Positions 63,871-64,000 of a stretch of 64,000 nucleotides of DNA are shown piece by piece. A program made the position numbers and the translations under genes. The stretch covers positions 60,049-124,048 of the forward strand of contig JALNYH010000006.1 of assembly GCA_023229945.1 (NCBI GenBank). Reading direction: 5' to 3'. The notes under the pieces were generated by a model. That model worked only from the letters and a program-made list of their open reading frames with translations. It was not told the DNA's origin and searched no databases. The first letter of the stretch is position 1; each line of letters starts with the position of its first letter. This DNA comes from Arcobacteraceae bacterium (lineage in GTDB: Bacteria > Campylobacterota > Campylobacteria > Campylobacterales > Arcobacteraceae).

Positions 63871-64000
63871 ATGGATGTAACAAAAGATAAAGTATCAACA
63901 GTTTTTTTTCAATACTCAATTCCTTCAGTTTTAGGTATGTTGGCTATTTCATCAGCAAGTATTGTTGATGGATTTTTTATAGGAAATTATGTAGGCGATT
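63871..64000 (+). CDS. MATE-family efflux transporter, 3' end outside window
   Basis: The 43 visible codons read MDVTKDKVSTVFFQYSIPSV then LGMLAISSASIVDGFFIGNY, the N-terminal segment of MATE Na+/drug or H+/drug antiporters (PSVLGMLxxSxxxIVDxxFIG). It is the second gene after tetR, with a weak ribosome site, so translation may be coupled to tetR. The rest is beyond the window end. Confidence 0.8.
   Translation, partial: MDVTKDKVSTVFFQYSIPSVLGMLAISSASIVDGFFIGNYVGD

Overview
The window is AT-rich bacterial DNA of Campylobacterota (Epsilonproteobacteria) character. This rests on codon use, on short operons with many ATGA or GTGA overlaps, and on the gene types: a 401-residue Pgi, an Mo-nitrogenase set with an unassigned gene between nifH and nifD, and a cytoplasmic sensor ending in a CheW domain. 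The genus cannot be fixed from the sequence; a nitrogen-fixing Arcobacter- or Sulfurimonas-like organism is a reasonable guess. No rRNA, tRNA or CRISPR array was seen.

Layout. (1) 1-6.5 kb: sulfur amino-acid genes (3' part of metY, cysK), a haem-motif HD-GYP sensor, then a nif accessory cluster (nifV, a GNAT-like gene, a CCE_0567-type small protein, a BFD-like small Cys protein). The gaps hold unusual hairpin-forming repeats. (2) 6.6-32.3 kb: a large central-carbon and glycogen island. It contains pgi-pyk; a nine-gene minus-strand operon pfkA, nucleotidyltransferase/phosphomannomutase fusion, GH57-GalT fusion, glgA, ROK glucokinase, short glgP, DUF4912, GH57 branching enzyme and J-domain protein; a divergent GH57 4-alpha-glucanotransferase; gap plus a second divergent pyruvate kinase; and pgm, ADP-forming acyl-CoA synthetase and NDH-2. 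Together these could store glucose as glycogen, mobilise it, and run it through an Embden-Meyerhof route ending in substrate-level ATP formation. fba, tpi, pgk, eno and glgC are not in the window. (3) 32.8-49.2 kb: one plus-strand locus of about 15 genes encoding a divergent type IVb-pilus/type II-secretion-like machine. It has three pilin-like proteins without leader peptides, a lipoprotein secretin, a GspF-like platform, a GspE-like ATPase split into two overlapping ORFs, PilN/PilO-like and GspC/PilP-like proteins, four secreted paralogues sharing one N-terminal module (two of them extended by RCC1-like propeller repeats), and a degenerate histidine-kinase-like protein. This is the strongest candidate for an undescribed system. 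(4) 49.2-53.9 kb: nifH, an unassigned 121-residue gene, nifD and nifK, behind a clear sigma-54 promoter. (5) 53.9-56.4 kb: a small mobile or defence-like patch with an orphan Xre antitoxin, a truncated toxin remnant, and two regulator genes with different N-terminal domains (ORF6N versus RhuM) but almost identical upstream DNA and C-terminal halves. (6) 56.4-64 kb: Cache/CheW sensor, DUF218 protein, YyaL/DUF255 protein, A-type flavoprotein, and a TetR regulator with two matching operator palindromes upstream of a MATE efflux gene cut by the window end.

The two nif segments are separated by the glycogen and pilus loci, so the storage, energy and surface-appendage genes sit inside a broader nitrogen-fixation neighbourhood. 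Whether they are functionally linked is inference only.
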